Source: an uncultured Dysgonomonas sp. (GTDB lineage: Bacteria; Bacteroidota; Bacteroidia; Bacteroidales; Dysgonomonadaceae). Taken from it: a stretch of DNA of 64,000 nt. The DNA lies in assembly GCF_934668725.1 (NCBI RefSeq), contig NZ_CAKUOF010000002.1, positions 1-64,000 of the forward strand, read 5' to 3'. Shown here piece after piece: positions 9,442-18,774 of this stretch (position 1 is the first letter of the stretch; every line of letters starts with the position of its first letter). The notes under the pieces are model-generated. The model saw nothing but the letters and a program-made list of their open reading frames with translations. It was not told where the DNA came from and searched no databases. Made by a program: the position numbers and the translations under genes.

Positions 9442-11412
9442 ATGAAAAATATAAAAAATATAGTATACTGCTGCATAATTGCAACATCTACGGTTGTTCT
9501 GATGCCGTCTTGCTCCGACTTCTTAGATGAAGAGTTAACAACATCATTAAGTTTACAGTCTTTCGAAACACCCGAAGGTTTGGATGGGCTTTCGACAGGA
9601 ATGTACCAGGGACTCAGGTTTCACTTTAATTATAATTGGGCTTATGTTACCACTAATTATGGTACTGATGAATTTTCGGTGGGAGGAGACCGTACCGAAC
9701 AAATGTGGAACACATACGATGCCAGTTTAAATTCTTTGAATGTATATGCTGCTAATGTTTGGGATAATATGTACAGCAATATAGCCAGTGCTAATATTCT
9801 GATAAAAAACGTGCCTTTATATTACGGAAATCTCCCCAATCGGGATACACGTTTAGGAGAAGGTCATTTTATGAGAGCTTTCGATTATTTTAAGCTGGTA
9901 AGGCAGTTTGGCGGAGTGCCTCTCAAGCTGGAACCTTCTGTAACTGTCGAGTTTGAGTTTGGCAGAAATACGGCAGCCGAAGTTTTCGACCAAATTATTA
10001 AGGACTTTACAGAAGCCTATAATCTATTGCCTGCTACACCTGCCGAACAAGGGCGTATAACTAAATGGGCAGCAGCTCACTTTCTGTCAAAGGTTTACCT
10101 TACCCGTGCCAGCGAGCTTTACAGCGATTGGAATTCGGGGACAAAAAATGAAGATCTGGACAATGCCATTAAATATGCAGATATAGTAATCAATAGCGGA
10201 AAACATTCGTTAGCCAAAGATTTCCGGGAATTGTGGAATTATACAACAGTGAACGGTGCAAATGAAAAACTACCCGAGATTATTCTGGCAGCAGAGTTTT
10301 CTAATAATACGGCAACACAGGGGCGTTATGGAAACCAGGTACATCTGTACTATCCTTCGATTTATCAAAACTTGGCAGGAATGCAACGCGATATTCCCGG
10401 AGGTCGTGAGTTTCAGAGGATGAGAACTACCGATTACTCCATGGATGTGTTTGATAGGGTGAACGATTCTCGATTCTGGAAATCGTTTAAAACCAGTTAT
10501 TCTTGTAATAAACCGGCAAGTGCTCCGGTTTGGGAGGCTAAATATGCACCCAAGCCCGAACTGGCAGGAAAACCTCGTTTTGCAGGAGGGCAGCAGTCTA
10601 TTCTGTATATAGTAAATAGTGCAGGAGATAAAAGATATACGGAAGAAAATATTAAATACCGTGCCCCGCATATGTTTGTCCGTTATTTCGATGGAGACTC
10701 CCCCAATTTAATGGGCGAGCATGGAAATTATACAACAAGCCGTTATGTGACAATGAGCAAATTTTTAGATGGATCGCGTATCTCGGTAGCCTCACAATTT
10801 GGTTGTCGCGATGGAATTTTAGCTCGTTTGGCCGAAACCTATCTGATAGCTGCCGAAGCCTATGGACGCAAAGGACAATACGATGCGGCATTACCTTATA
10901 TCAATGCAGTGAGAGACAGAGCAGCTTATAAAGAAGGTGAAGACCGAACCGTTTACTCGGATGGAGGAGCCGCCTATAAGAATAATGCCGTAGCTAACAC
11001 AGCACAGTATACCTCTTATTCGGAAATAAACTCCTACTATGAGTCCAATAATATACCTGTAACAACTACGGCTTCATTATCGGCACTGCATCTGAATAGT
11101 ACAACCGATATATTCAATTCGACAAAAGAATTTTATACGGAAGTCGGAGCATCCTCTCAAGCCGAAAAATTCCTTCACTTTATCTTGAACGAAAGATCAA
11201 GAGAGCTTGTCGGAGAATTGTTGCGTTGGGAAGATTTATCAAGGACAAAGACACTGGTTAAGAGAGCTAAAGTCTTTAACGACGATACAAACCCGAAAGA
11301 AGGTGTACATTATCTTCGTCCTATACCTCAATCGTTTTTGGATGCTATTCATAAGAATGGAAAGCCGTTGAGCGGAGAAGAAAAACAAGCCATGCAAAAT
11401 CCCGGTTATTAA
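9442..11412 (+). CDS. SusD/RagB-like glycan-binding surface lipoprotein (RG-I PUL)
   Basis: The 656-residue lipoprotein has lipobox Cys24 (LMPSCSDFLDEE) with acidic residues after it, in line with export to the cell surface. Typical SusD features are GEGHFMRAFDYFKLVRQFGG near residue 140, the TPR-like helical half, and the C-terminal segment with FLHFILNERSRELVGE followed by RWEDLSR and YLRPIPQSFLD. It pairs with the SusC protein just upstream and captures the glycan for import. Substrate is inferred from the surrounding pectin enzymes. Confidence 0.95.
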   Translation: MKNIKNIVYCCIIATSTVVLMPSCSDFLDEELTTSLSLQSFETPEGLDGLSTGMYQGLRFHFNYNWAYVTTNYGTDEFSVGGDRTEQMWNTYDASLNSLNVYAANVWDNMYSNIASANILIKNVPLYYGNLPNRDTRLGEGHFMRAFDYFKLVRQFGGVPLKLEPSVTVEFEFGRNTAAEVFDQIIKDFTEAYNLLPATPAEQGRITKWAAAHFLSKVYLTRASELYSDWNSGTKNEDLDNAIKYADIVINSGKHSLAKDFRELWNYTTVNGANEKLPEIILAAEFSNNTATQGRYGNQVHLYYPSIYQNLAGMQRDIPGGREFQRMRTTDYSMDVFDRVNDSRFWKSFKTSYSCNKPASAPVWEAKYAPKPELAGKPRFAGGQQSILYIVNSAGDKRYTEENIKYRAPHMFVRYFDGDSPNLMGEHGNYTTSRYVTMSKFLDGSRISVASQFGCRDGILARLAETYLIAAEAYGRKGQYDAALPYINAVRDRAAYKEGEDRTVYSDGGAAYKNNAVANTAQYTSYSEINSYYESNNIPVTTTASLSALHLNSTTDIFNSTKEFYTEVGASSQAEKFLHFILNERSRELVGELLRWEDLSRTKTLVKRAKVFNDDTNPKEGVHYLRPIPQSFLDAIHKNGKPLSGEEKQAMQNPGY

Positions 11413-11482
11413 GTAGATAAAATATTTATTCTTATATTTTGCTAAACCAATAGACCGGTTTACAATCTTGAAAATCTCAGGC

Positions 11483-11524
11483 AAGACTAAGTCCGAAAAT
11501 TATAAGAGGGCTTAGTTTTGTCTT
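11483..11524 (+). terminator. Stem-loop between susD and the PL11 gene
   Basis: AAGACTAAGTCC (11483-11494) pairs with GGGCTTAGTTTTGTCTT (11508-11524), with G-U pairs and a 13-base loop, followed by a few T residues. It sits in a 143-base gap. It may act as a partial terminator or RNA-stabilizing hairpin that keeps susCD expression above that of the enzyme genes. That role is inferred. Confidence 0.45.
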
Positions 11525-11555
11525 TTACCAAGAAAAAATCGAAATACCTGAAAAT

Positions 11556-13613
11556 ATGAAAAATAATAAATTACTATACCTTGTTGTATGTTTGTTTCTC
11601 ATGGTTTCTACATTATCAGTTTCGGCACAGCCCAATTATGATTTTACAAAACTTAAACGGGAGAAGCTCAATAGAGGATTGGTTGTTGTGAAAAAAGATA
11701 ATCAAACAAATTTCCTGAGTTGGCGTTATCTTTCATCCGATCCTATGGATATATCTTTTAATATCTATCGAAACGGAACTAAAATAAATGATAAACCAAT
11801 AACCGAAAGGACTTTCTTTGAAGACAAAACAGCTTCTGGCAGTGAGCAAACTTATGTAATAAAATCATTTGCAAAAGGCATTGAGAAAGAAGAACAAAAA
11901 TATACTCTTCCTGCAAATGCCCCTGTGGGTTATGTAAATATTCCACTTGATAAACCTAAAGATGGGGTTACTCCCGATGGACAAGCCTATACTTATTCGC
12001 CCAACGATGCCAGTATTGGTGATGTAGATGGTGACGGCGAATATGAAATTATCCTGAAATGGGATCCATCTAATGCGCATGATAATTCACACAAGGGTTA
12101 TACAGGCAATGTATTTATTGATTGCTATAAACTGAACGGAACTAAACTCTGGCGAATAGATCTCGGTAAAAATATCCGTGCAGGAGCACATTATACGCAG
12201 TTTATGGTATATGATCTGGATGGGGATAACAAAGCCGAAATAGTAATGAAAACCGCCGATGGTTCGGTTGACGGATCGGGTAATATTATAGGAGATGCAA
12301 AGTTGGACTTTCGAAATTCAGATGGTTTTATTCTATCGGGAAATGAGTACTTGACCATCTTCAATGGTGAGACAGGCAAGGCGATGGAAACCCTTCCTTA
12401 CGATCCGCCCAGAGGTGAGTTAATGAGTTGGGGCGACGATAAAGGAAATCGTATGGATCGGTATTTGGCGGCTATTGCCTATCTCGATGGCGAGCATCCA
12501 AGTGTAGTCATGTGTAGAGGCTATTATACACGCACCGTTTTGGTTGCTTACGATTGGCGAAATGGAAAACTAACGAAACGCTGGACTTTCGATTCGAATA
12601 CTCCCGGTAATGAGTCGTATGCAGGACAAGGAAACCACAACCTCAGAGTAGGTGATGTGGATGGAGACGGTTGCGACGAAATTATATACGGATCGTGTGC
12701 CATAGATCACGATGGAACAGGTCTATATAATACTAAATTAGGACACGGTGATGCTATTCATCTGACCGTTTTTGACCCGAAAAGGGGAGGATTACAAGTT
12801 TGGGATTGCCACGAAAATAAACGGGATGGTTCTACTTACCGTGATGCACGAACAGGCGAAATACTATTTCAAGTACCTTCATCTACAGATGTAGGTCGCT
12901 GTATGGCAGCCGATATAGACCCGAACTATCCCGGAGTCGAAATGTGGTCGTGGGAGTCCAAAGGCATTCGGAATATAAAAGGCGAGGTGATTGATACCGC
13001 CATGCAAAACATATCGGTAAATATGGCTTGTTGGTGGGATGGCGATTTACTTCGTGAATTACTCGATAAAAACAAGATAACTAAATACGATTATAGGAAC
13101 GGTGGATTTCAAACCCTGCTTACTGCTGAGGGATGCATTTCAAACAATGGAACAAAAGCTACTCCAGCCATACAAGGCGATATTGTGGGCGATTGGCGTG
13201 AAGAGGTTTTATTGAGAACCGAAGATAACAATAACCTGAGATTGTATGTATCTACATATCCTACCGAATATCGTTTCCATACATTCTTGGAAGACCCGAT
13301 TTACAGGATAAGCATGGCAACTCAAAACGTAGCTTATAATCAGCCTACGCAACCCGGATTTTATATGGGTGCTGATCTGGGTAAGATATTTCGCGAAAAA
13401 GAAATTGTAACCGATGCTACCGAACTGTTATTGGATGCAGGAATGAATTATGACAGTTACTCGTGGTCGATAGGAGGAGAGAGCCGCAGCCGGTTAGTTA
13501 CCTCTAAAGATATTCCCTTGAAAAAGCGTACACTTATACAATTAGCAGTTACTTATCGAGGCTATCAATTTTCAGATTCAGTCTATGTAACCTTAGGAGC
13601 AAAAACAAAATAG
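11556..13613 (+). CDS. Rhamnogalacturonan lyase, PL11 family (YesW/YesX-like)
   Basis: The 685-residue exported enzyme has a signal peptide ending at SVSAQ (about residue 25). The start of the mature protein (KLKREKLNRGLVVV, then LSWRYLSSDP and FNIYRNGTKI) is the N-terminal beta domain of PL11. The rest is an eight-bladed propeller with repeated calcium-type blades such as GDVDGDGEYEIILKWDPSNA, YDLDGDNKAEIVMKTADG and GDVDGDGCDEIIYG, plus PAIQGDIVGDWREEVLLRT near the end. The family cleaves the galacturonate-rhamnose backbone of RG-I by beta-elimination. Length and motif order match the family. Endo versus exo action cannot be told from the sequence. Confidence 0.93.
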   Translation: MKNNKLLYLVVCLFLMVSTLSVSAQPNYDFTKLKREKLNRGLVVVKKDNQTNFLSWRYLSSDPMDISFNIYRNGTKINDKPITERTFFEDKTASGSEQTYVIKSFAKGIEKEEQKYTLPANAPVGYVNIPLDKPKDGVTPDGQAYTYSPNDASIGDVDGDGEYEIILKWDPSNAHDNSHKGYTGNVFIDCYKLNGTKLWRIDLGKNIRAGAHYTQFMVYDLDGDNKAEIVMKTADGSVDGSGNIIGDAKLDFRNSDGFILSGNEYLTIFNGETGKAMETLPYDPPRGELMSWGDDKGNRMDRYLAAIAYLDGEHPSVVMCRGYYTRTVLVAYDWRNGKLTKRWTFDSNTPGNESYAGQGNHNLRVGDVDGDGCDEIIYGSCAIDHDGTGLYNTKLGHGDAIHLTVFDPKRGGLQVWDCHENKRDGSTYRDARTGEILFQVPSSTDVGRCMAADIDPNYPGVEMWSWESKGIRNIKGEVIDTAMQNISVNMACWWDGDLLRELLDKNKITKYDYRNGGFQTLLTAEGCISNNGTKATPAIQGDIVGDWREEVLLRTEDNNNLRLYVSTYPTEYRFHTFLEDPIYRISMATQNVAYNQPTQPGFYMGADLGKIFREKEIVTDATELLLDAGMNYDSYSWSIGGESRSRLVTSKDIPLKKRTLIQLAVTYRGYQFSDSVYVTLGAKTK

Positions 13614-13698
13614 AAGCCTTAAATTCTATGTAATTGAATAATTTTCCATGTTTCGAAAAGATTTGAAGACTTTATTTTGTACTAAAAATACGAAGACC

Positions 13699-15849
13699 AT
13701 GAAATACACTTTGAATATATTCTCGCTTTTAGTTTTCCTATTGATAAGTGGAGTTCTTTCCGCTCAGAAAAAAGAGGATAAAATAAACGATTCTACTACA
13801 CCTCTGCATCTTTTAGCTCCCGATTATAAAGTACCTTACGGGGTGATCTCAAAAGATGAAGTGAAGAAATCTTTAGACAGAGTTTTATTTTATCTCGAGA
13901 AATCTACTCCTACGAATGTAATCGACAAGAAAACAAAGAAAGTAATTACCGATTATTCAAAAATGGATAGTAACTCCGAACTCGAAAAAGGTGCTTTCCG
14001 TTTGGCAAGTTACGAGTGGGGAGTTACTTATTCGGGGATGCTCGAAATGGCTGCCGCCTCAGGAGATAAACGCTATTTCGATTATGTGAACGATAGGTTT
14101 AAATTTCTGTCGGATGTTGCACCTCATTTCAAGAAACTGATGGACGATTACGGTGTGATTGATCCTCAGATGAAACAAATGCTCACACCTCATGCTTTGG
14201 ATGATGCAGGGGCAATGTGTGCTTCAATGATTAAGTTGGAGCAAACTAAATCCGAATATAACCTTCGTCCGCTTATCGACAATTATATCAACTATATCAT
14301 GTATAGCGAATACCGTCTCTATGATGGTACATTTGCCCGTAAACGCCCACAAATGAATACCCTTTGGCTCGACGATATGTATATGAGTATTCCGGCTCTT
14401 GCTCAAATGGGTAAGCTCACAGGCGAAAGTAAATATTACAATGAGGCGGTAAAGCAGATACTTCAGTTTTCGAAACGAATGTTTGTTAAAGAGAAAGGCT
14501 TATATATGCACGGTTGGGTGGAATCGTCCGAAGAGCACCCCGCCTTCCATTGGGGAAGGGCAAACGGATGGGCACTGCTCACCATGGTTGAGGTATTGGA
14601 TGTATTGCCCGCTAATCATCCCGAACGCCCAAAGGTATTGGCTCAACTGAAAGAACATATCAAAGGGCTGGCATCTTATCAGTCGGGAGATGGATTCTGG
14701 CATCAACTGTTGGATCGGAACGATTCGTACCCCGAAACATCGGCAACGGCTATTTATGCCTATTGTATTGCCCGAGCCATCAACAAAGGGTGGATCGATG
14801 CCATCGTTTATGCGCCTGTAGCCAATCTGGCTTGGCATGCAGTGTCTACCCAAATAAACAGCGAAGGGCAGGTCGAAGGTACTTGTGTGGGCACGGGTAT
14901 GGCTTTCGATCCTGCATTTTATTACTATCGTCCTGTAAACGTATACGCTGCACATGGTTATGGACCTGTATTATTGGCAGGTGCCGAGATTATCAATTTG
15001 TTGAATAATTTCTATCCGAAAATGAATGACAGTGCAGTGCAATATTACTCAGATAAACAAAATGCCACTGCTCCCATTTTCAGTGTGAGTGATCCTTCAC
15101 GTCCACAAGACATAGTATCGGGTAGTTCACGTAAAAATGCAACAGCACCCGTTTTATTTCTGATTGGAGACTCTACCGTTAAAAATGGAAAAGGAAATGG
15201 CGATAACGATCAATGGGGATGGGGAAGCTTCTTCGAACAATTCTTCGATACAACAAAAGTATCTGTAGAGAATCACGCTTTAGGCGGAAGAAGCAGCCGT
15301 ACATTTTTTACCGAAGGATTGTGGGATAAAGTATTGCCCGGTATTCAGGCAGGTGATTATCTGTTTATACAATTCGGACATAACGATGGCGGTTCGCTAA
15401 ATACGGGTCGTGCCAGAGCATCACTCAAAGGTATTGGCAATGAGTCGGAAACAGTAATAATGGAACGTAACGGAGGGTCCGAAACCGTTTATACATTCGG
15501 TCACTACCTGCGTATTTATATTCGTCAGGCAAAAGCCAAAGGAGCTTATCCGGTTTTATTGTCTCCTACGCCCGGCAATCATTGGACGGATGGCAAAATG
15601 AACCGCATGACCGAAACATATACTAAATGGGCAAAGGAGGTTGCAGCACAGGAGAATGTCCCTTTTATCGATCTGAATGACCTGACAGCACAAAAATGCG
15701 ATGTTTTAGGTCAGGCAAAAGTAAAAGAACTGTATAAAGACAATGTACACACTACTCGTGACGGAGCTTTGATGAACGGGCAATCGGTTGTTGACGGACT
15801 GCTGGCTTTACCCGATTTCGGGCTTCAAAAATATATTATTAGAAAATAA
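13699..15849 (+). CDS. GH105 unsaturated rhamnogalacturonyl hydrolase fused to a CE12 acetylesterase
   Basis: The chosen start (MKYTLN) gives a clean signal peptide ending at VLSAQ. An upstream ATG at 13648 adds 17 residues before it. Residues about 55-460 are GH105: HALDDAGAMCASM, WLDDMYMSIPALAQMGKLTG (the WxDD Asp is the catalytic acid/base region), HWGRANGWALLTMVE and FWHQLLDRNDSYPETSATAI. Residues about 490-716 are an SGNH esterase: FLIGDSTV (catalytic Ser), GGRSSRTF, FIQFGHNDGG and DNVHTTRDGA (Asp/His). GH105 removes the unsaturated galacturonate left by PL11, and CE12 removes acetyl groups that block such attack. Both halves keep their key residues. The gene lies 85 bases after PL11 and is probably in the same operon. 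Confidence 0.92.
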   Translation: MKYTLNIFSLLVFLLISGVLSAQKKEDKINDSTTPLHLLAPDYKVPYGVISKDEVKKSLDRVLFYLEKSTPTNVIDKKTKKVITDYSKMDSNSELEKGAFRLASYEWGVTYSGMLEMAAASGDKRYFDYVNDRFKFLSDVAPHFKKLMDDYGVIDPQMKQMLTPHALDDAGAMCASMIKLEQTKSEYNLRPLIDNYINYIMYSEYRLYDGTFARKRPQMNTLWLDDMYMSIPALAQMGKLTGESKYYNEAVKQILQFSKRMFVKEKGLYMHGWVESSEEHPAFHWGRANGWALLTMVEVLDVLPANHPERPKVLAQLKEHIKGLASYQSGDGFWHQLLDRNDSYPETSATAIYAYCIARAINKGWIDAIVYAPVANLAWHAVSTQINSEGQVEGTCVGTGMAFDPAFYYYRPVNVYAAHGYGPVLLAGAEIINLLNNFYPKMNDSAVQYYSDKQNATAPIFSVSDPSRPQDIVSGSSRKNATAPVLFLIGDSTVKNGKGNGDNDQWGWGSFFEQFFDTTKVSVENHALGGRSSRTFFTEGLWDKVLPGIQAGDYLFIQFGHNDGGSLNTGRARASLKGIGNESETVIMERNGGSETVYTFGHYLRIYIRQAKAKGAYPVLLSPTPGNHWTDGKMNRMTETYTKWAKEVAAQENVPFIDLNDLTAQKCDVLGQAKVKELYKDNVHTTRDGALMNGQSVVDGLLALPDFGLQKYIIRK

Positions 15850-15870
15850 CAATCTTATACCATAGTGGCT

Positions 15871-16182
15871 ATGAAAAGAGAAGCATTTAAAATGTACCTG
15901 AAGCCCGGAAAAGAGGCTGAATACGAAAAGCGTCACAACGAAATATGGGATGAATTAAAAACCCTTCTTAAAGAGGCAGGAGTCAGCGATTACAGTATCT
16001 TTTGGGACGAAGAAACCAATGTCCTCTATGCTTCTCAAAAGATAGAGGGAGGTTCTTCTCAATCGTTGGGAGATAATCCTGTTGTTCAGAAATGGTGGGC
16101 ATATATGGCAGATATTATGGAAACCAATCCCGATAATTCACCTGTGTCGAAATCTTTAAAAGAAGTTTTTTATTTGAAATAA
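15871..16182 (+). CDS. rhaM: L-rhamnose mutarotase
   Basis: The 103-residue protein has no signal peptide and should act in the cytoplasm. It interconverts the alpha and beta anomers of L-rhamnose, feeding the rhamnose isomerase step. The N-terminus REAFKMYLKPGKEAEYEKRH, the segment SDYSIFWDEETNVLYASQKI, and WWAYMADIMETNPDNSP are hallmarks of the family. MKREAF at 15871 is the usual family start. A GTG six bases upstream is also in frame. Its place between RG-I enzymes supports rhamnose as a product of this locus. Confidence 0.93.
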   Translation: MKREAFKMYLKPGKEAEYEKRHNEIWDELKTLLKEAGVSDYSIFWDEETNVLYASQKIEGGSSQSLGDNPVVQKWWAYMADIMETNPDNSPVSKSLKEVFYLK

Positions 16183-16196
16183 GTAAATAGCAAAGA

Positions 16197-17462
16197 ATGA
16201 AATCAGTTCTTATTATAGCACTATGTTTATTTGGAATCTTAAGTTCTATCAAGGCAGTAGATTACAAATTTAATCTGACAAAAGATAAACACCAGAAAGG
16301 TTTTACTACTATTGCTCCGGATCAGATGTATATGGCAGGCGGTTATGGCTACGATTTAGGAACACATCCGAATGATGGAAAGCCGTTTTTTTTCTCGGTA
16401 GATGTACCTGAGGGTAACTATTTGGTGAGAGTGGTATTGGGAAGTAAAGATGCTTCAAGTAATACAACTGTAAAAGCCGAATCTCGTAGATTGATGCTCA
16501 AAAATGTAGAGACAAAAAAAGGTGAATTTATCACACATGAGTTTGCTGTAAATATCCGTAATACAAAGATCTCGGAAACCGAATCGGTTAAGATAAAACC
16601 TCGTGAAATAGGCAAACTTATTTGGGATAATAAGTTGACTCTCGAATTTAATGGCGACAATCCATCGGTACAAAGTATTGAAATAAAATCGGCAGATAAC
16701 TTGGTAACATGGTTCTTGGCCGGAAACTCAACTGTTGTTGATGAAGCCAACGAACCGTGGTGCGGATGGGGGCAGATGTTTCCGCTTTTCTTAACATCCA
16801 AAGTGGTTATTGCTAATTATGCCGAATCGGGTGAGGCGGCAAATACATTCGTTTCTTCTAAACGTTTTGCAAAACTATTAACCAAGATAAAGAAAGGTGA
16901 TTATCTGTTTATAGAATTCGGTCACAACGACCAGAAACAAAAAGGAGAGGGTAAAGGCCCCTATACAAGCTATAAAAGTGACTTGAAATATCTGGTAGAT
17001 GAGGCTCGTGCGAAAGGTGCAAATCCTGTATTGGTAACATCTATGCACCGCCGAAGTTTTGATGAAAAGGGAAAAGTAATCAATACGCATGGAGAATATC
17101 CTAATGCCGTTCGTTTATTAGCTAAAGAAGAAAATGTACCTTTGATTGATCTCAATAATATGAGTAAAGATTTGTACGAAGCTTGGGGAGTAGAAGGTTC
17201 TAAAAAGGCATTTGTACACTATCCTGCAGGAACATTTCCCGGTCAGGACAAAGCTTTGGAAGACAATACACACTTCAATCCTTATGGAGGGTATCAGATA
17301 GCACGTTGTATCATTAAGGGGATAATTGATGCAGATCTGCCTATTGAGAAATACATCAAAAAGGAATATCGGAATTATAATCCTGCTCATCCCGATGCTT
17401 TCGAGACATTTCATATTCCATTGACACCTTTTTCTTCGACAATTAAACCCGATGGAAATTAA
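16197..17462 (+). CDS. CE12 rhamnogalacturonan acetylesterase with N-terminal galactose-binding-like domain
   Basis: The 421-residue exported protein has a signal peptide ending at SIKA (about residue 20). Residues about 21-165 form a beta-rich domain with KPFFFSVDVPEGNYLVRVVL, like the galactose-binding-like module of pectin esterases. The SGNH core follows: AGNSTVVDEANEPWCGWGQM (block I, with Asn in place of the usual Asp before the catalytic Ser), NYAESGEAANTF, FIEFGHNDQKQKGEG and DNTHFNPYGGYQIA (Asp and His). It is expected to deacetylate RG-I in the periplasm. It follows rhaM by 14 bases and belongs to the same operon. Confidence 0.9.
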   Translation: MKSVLIIALCLFGILSSIKAVDYKFNLTKDKHQKGFTTIAPDQMYMAGGYGYDLGTHPNDGKPFFFSVDVPEGNYLVRVVLGSKDASSNTTVKAESRRLMLKNVETKKGEFITHEFAVNIRNTKISETESVKIKPREIGKLIWDNKLTLEFNGDNPSVQSIEIKSADNLVTWFLAGNSTVVDEANEPWCGWGQMFPLFLTSKVVIANYAESGEAANTFVSSKRFAKLLTKIKKGDYLFIEFGHNDQKQKGEGKGPYTSYKSDLKYLVDEARAKGANPVLVTSMHRRSFDEKGKVINTHGEYPNAVRLLAKEENVPLIDLNNMSKDLYEAWGVEGSKKAFVHYPAGTFPGQDKALEDNTHFNPYGGYQIARCIIKGIIDADLPIEKYIKKEYRNYNPAHPDAFETFHIPLTPFSSTIKPDGN

Positions 17463-17493
17463 AGCTATAGTGTTTTATGCTGAATTAATAAAC

Positions 17494-17509
17494 AGGTCTG
17501 TGACCTTAA
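17494..17509. promoter_or_regulatory. Palindrome AGGTCnnnGACCTTAA before the GH105 gene
   Basis: AGGTCTGTGACCTTAA forms a GGTC/GACC stem with a 3-base loop in the 62-base gap, 16 bases before the next start codon. Full copies also occur at 45958-45973 and 61570-61586, and half-copies at 34594-34605, 37330-37339 and 24017-24026. Function is unknown. Confidence 0.35.
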
Positions 17510-17524
17510 ACTTATAATATCTAT

Positions 17525-18769
17525 ATGAAAAGACGACTATTAACTGTATGTGGGATTCTTTCGTTAACGTTTGTAACGGTATTTTCTCAACAGCGTACCG
17601 ATGAAGAATGCATAAGGGCGGTAGCCGATAACATATTGAAAGAGCCTGTTACTCAATTTGTCGGAGTGAAAACAGGTAAAACATACAACAGTACCAAAGA
17701 AATACCTAAAGGCGAGGATGTGAGGTTTAAAAGTCCGCTTTCCGAATGGCATTATTCAAATGGGGTATTAGATATGAGTATGATAAATCTGGGCGAGTAT
17801 CTGAACGATCCTAAGTATATCAATTATGCAAAGAATCATGTCGCATTCGGATTCGCTAATTACGGGTACTTTAAAAATACATTCCGAAACGACCGCAAGC
17901 ATTGGCATTGGCCTTTCGGTCAGCTCTGGAATATGAAAGAACTGGATGATTGCGGAGCGATGGGAGCTGCCGTTATCGAAGTCTATAATTACGATCCGAA
18001 GCAGCAATACAAAGACTACTTTGAAGCGGCAGCAAAACATATCATGGAGGATCAAACCCGCTTGAGTGATGGTACATTATGCCGTACATTTCCCCGTGAA
18101 ATGACTGTTTGGGCGGATGATGTATACATGAGTGTTTCGTTTCTGGCTCAAATGGGAAAACAGACAGGTGAAACGAAATACTTCGATGAAGCAACCCGCC
18201 AGATTATCAATATTTCAGATTATCTGTGGTGCCCCGAAAAACAATTGTTTTATCATTGCTTTTATACCGACCTCAATCGTAATGGTGTAGCATTCTGGGG
18301 ACGGGCAAACGGTTGGATTACCGTGTCGTTGGTTCGTCTTTTAGACGTGTTGCCAAAAGATTATGAAAATAGAAAACAGTTAATCGATTTACTGGAAAAG
18401 CAAATTGTTGGAGCATCACGTTACCAGAACGAAAATGGGATGTGGAATCAGTTATTGGATAAACCCGAATCATACGATGAGTCGTCGGTAACAGCCATGT
18501 ATGTATATGGTATTGCCAAAGCTATCAACGAAGGTTGGTTTCCCAATAATACTTACCAGAGAATAGCTCAATTGGGTTGGAATGCACTGAAAAAAGACCA
18601 GATAACCGAAAACGGACACTTTAAGAATGTATGTGTTGGAACAGGTATTACGGATGATCTGCCCTTTTATTACAGCCGTCCTGTAGGTGAAAACGAAAAA
18701 CACGGACTAGGTTTGATTATTGATGCCGGTGTTGAGATTCTGAAACTAAATAAGAGAAATAAGAACTAA
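17525..18769 (+). CDS. GH105 unsaturated rhamnogalacturonyl hydrolase
   Basis: The 414-residue exported enzyme has a signal peptide (MKRRLLTVCGILSLTFVTVF, then SQQ). It carries the (alpha/alpha)6-barrel signatures of GH105: LDDCGAMGAAVIEVYNYD, TVWADDVYMSVSFLAQMGKQ (Asp of the WxDD region), FWGRANGWITVSLVRLLDVL, GMWNQLLDKPESYDESSVTA and CVGTGITDDLPFYYSRPVGE. It hydrates and releases unsaturated galacturonate from the non-reducing end of lyase products. It is the second GH105 module in the locus, so the two may prefer different oligosaccharides. It is transcribed with the flanking genes: 5 bases separate it from the GH28 gene. Confidence 0.92.
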   Translation: MKRRLLTVCGILSLTFVTVFSQQRTDEECIRAVADNILKEPVTQFVGVKTGKTYNSTKEIPKGEDVRFKSPLSEWHYSNGVLDMSMINLGEYLNDPKYINYAKNHVAFGFANYGYFKNTFRNDRKHWHWPFGQLWNMKELDDCGAMGAAVIEVYNYDPKQQYKDYFEAAAKHIMEDQTRLSDGTLCRTFPREMTVWADDVYMSVSFLAQMGKQTGETKYFDEATRQIINISDYLWCPEKQLFYHCFYTDLNRNGVAFWGRANGWITVSLVRLLDVLPKDYENRKQLIDLLEKQIVGASRYQNENGMWNQLLDKPESYDESSVTAMYVYGIAKAINEGWFPNNTYQRIAQLGWNALKKDQITENGHFKNVCVGTGITDDLPFYYSRPVGENEKHGLGLIIDAGVEILKLNKRNKN

Positions 18770-18774
18770 TAGAT

